In this document: positions 44,044-44,881 of the stretch, piece after piece
Numbering within the stretch: the stretch's first letter is position 1
Layout: each line of letters begins with the position of its first letter
From: Planctomicrobium piriforme
GTDB lineage: Bacteria; Planctomycetota; Planctomycetia; Pirellulales; UBA1268
Length of the DNA: 44,881 nucleotides
Direction: 5' to 3'
Assembly (NCBI GenBank): GCA_945861585.1
Contig: CAMAVC010000016.1
Location: forward strand, 1-44,881
Program-made: the position numbers and the translations under genes
The notes under the pieces: generated by a model
The model's database searches: none
Seen by the model: only the letters and a program-made list of their open reading frames with translations
What the model was told of the DNA's origin: nothing

Positions 44044-44117
44044 TGGGCGATATAGGACTCGAACCTATGACCCCTAGCTTGTCGAGCTAGTGCTCTAACC
44101 AACTGAGCTAATCGCCC
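44044..44117 (-). tRNA. tRNA-Val(GAC)
   Basis: Reading the minus strand, the acceptor GGGCGAT pairs with ATCGCCC, the D-arm is GCTC...GAGC, the anticodon stem CTAGC/GCTAG encloses the loop TCGACAA, and the T-arm ATAGG/CCTAT has loop TTCGAGT. The anticodon at 44081-44083 is GAC, reading Val codons GUC/GUU. A73 and A35-C36 agree with Val identity. No CCA is encoded. Position 33, nearly always T, is C here, and T32 could pair with A38 to lengthen the stem to six pairs. It stands alone between the DUF1549/1553 gene and thrS. Confidence 0.93.
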
Positions 44118-44297
44118 TGCAGGCCGACGGTGTTGAGTCTCCCGCCGAATATCCGGTGAGTCAAGCGAAACCGCGATGTCGTGCGATCCGGCGGCCTTGC
44201 CCGGCCCGCACGAGCGCGGATACTGTGCCGGTTGTGCCAGAAACGCCGCGAATTGACCGCGGCCTCAAGATCGCCCCCCCGCGAGGCCAGCCGCACC

Positions 44298-44881
44298 ATG
44301 CCTACCGTCCGCCTCCCCGATGGCGCCGTCCGCGAGTTCTCTCCCGGAGCGCGGCTCTCCGACGTCGTCGCCGAGATCATGCCGGGCGCCGCCGCCGGCA
44401 AGGGAAAAAAAGGCAAGCCGATCGCGGCCCTCCTCGACGGCAGGGCCGTGGGGCTCGACGCAGTGCTCCCGCACGAAGGCACGCCCGCGCTCGAGGTGCT
44501 CTTCAAGGGCGATCCGCGGGCGCTCCCCGTGATGCGGCATTCGGCGGCCCACGTGATGGCCCGCGCGGTGATGCGGCTCTTCGACGGCGTGGAGCTCGCG
44601 TTCGGGCCCACCGTCGGCGCCGGCTTCTACTACGACATGCGGGCGAGCCGGCCGATCACCGACGAGGATCTGCCGAAGATCGAGGAGGAGATGCGGCGGA
44701 TCATCGCGGCCGACGAGGCGTTCGAGCGGGTCGAGGTGCCGCGCGACAAGGCCGTGGAGATCATCCGCGGCCTGAACCAGCCGCTGAAGGCCGAGCACAT
44801 CGAGACGGGCCTCGCCGAGCATCCATCGCTCTCGTTCTACCGACAGGGAGAATTCGTCGATCTCTGCCGCGGGCCCCACGT
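44298..44881 (+). CDS. thrS: threonine-tRNA ligase, N-terminal part (runs off the window)
   Basis: 194 residues are visible from ATG 44298. Residues 1-70 form a TGS domain (VRLPDGAVREF), containing a Gly/Lys-rich loop AAAGKGKKGK. The editing domain follows with RHSAAHVMARAV (His81 and His85), FGPTVGAGFYYD, EDLPKIEEEMRRII and FVDLCRGPH (Cys190, His194). These are the four residues that form the editing site which removes wrongly attached Ser. The aminoacylation and anticodon domains lie beyond the end. Bases 44118-44297 upstream contain no gene and should hold its promoter; I see no T-box-like leader. Confidence 0.95.
   Translation, partial: MPTVRLPDGAVREFSPGARLSDVVAEIMPGAAAGKGKKGKPIAALLDGRAVGLDAVLPHEGTPALEVLFKGDPRALPVMRHSAAHVMARAVMRLFDGVELAFGPTVGAGFYYDMRASRPITDEDLPKIEEEMRRIIAADEAFERVEVPRDKAVEIIRGLNQPLKAEHIETGLAEHPSLSFYRQGEFVDLCRGPH

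Noticed and set aside
42398-44077. Long plus-strand open frame ending RTRTYDP
   Set aside because: It is antisense to the DUF1549/1553 gene and its end reads through the tRNA gene, a well-known false-protein signature.
1-44881. CRISPR arrays, insertion sequences, integrases or phage genes
   Set aside because: I saw no regular repeat-spacer pattern, no transposase or integrase motifs and no terminal inverted repeats flanking a gene.

Overview
This is a GC-rich window of about 45 kb that is almost entirely coding, with short spacers and many overlapping stop/start junctions. The phylum is very probably Planctomycetota. Marker families supporting this are the paired cytochrome-type DUF1549/DUF1553 and DUF1501 proteins, a BBP7-like outer-membrane barrel, a signal peptidase I with large insertions, and planctomycete-style small two-helix membrane proteins. 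The GC content and gene content would fit Pirellulales or a relative, but that rank is inference. lpxD, lpxI and lptB show a Gram-negative LPS-type envelope.

Layout. 1-755: tail of an MFS-like transporter and a four-helix membrane protein. 830-4860 (+): lpxD, lpxI, an exported methyltransferase and a sigma-54 activator. 4936-7867 (-): DCC-family redox protein, a small membrane protein and ftsH. 8008-11955 (+): dxr, an RseP-type site-2 protease and a HAD phosphatase. 12027-12276: a non-coding stretch with strong RNA-like folding. 12294-15858: exported sugar isomerase (-) diverging from a frameshifted exported protein gene (+). 15912-20240 (-): lepA, ROK kinase and a di-haem cytochrome c peroxidase. 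20428-27649 (+): a compact chemosensory operon cheA-cheW-mcp-cheB-cheR. 27666-31502 (-): REC-PP2C phosphatase, STAS protein, SixA, an RNase HII-like protein and a SpoU/TrmH methyltransferase. 31483-34707 (+): TlpA-like thioredoxin, signal peptidase I and lptB. 34712-36146 (-): small membrane protein and transaldolase. 36280-37698 (+): BBP7-like barrel. 37723-44005 (-): ketosynthase homologue without its catalytic Cys, nuclease, DUF1501 and DUF1549/1553 proteins. The end of the window holds tRNA-Val(GAC) and the start of thrS.

How the genes may work together. The most system-like region is 20-30 kb. A chemosensory operon lacks a stand-alone CheY and carries an Asn-for-Asp pseudo-receiver fused to CheB. 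It converges on a minus-strand set encoding a receiver-linked PP2C phosphatase, a STAS switch protein and a SixA histidine-phosphatase. This suggests a CheA pathway whose output is a partner switch rather than a flagellar motor; that link is inference.

Other unusual items are the folded intergenic element near 12.1 kb (wobble pairs favour plus-strand RNA), a ketosynthase with Asp at the Cys position, a signal peptidase with zinc-ribbon-like and beta-rich insertions, and a tRNA-Val with C33. There is also a one-base frameshift, an 18-bp tandem duplication in the site-2 protease gene, a leftover DUF1501 gene tail, and two divergent genes whose 5' ends overlap.
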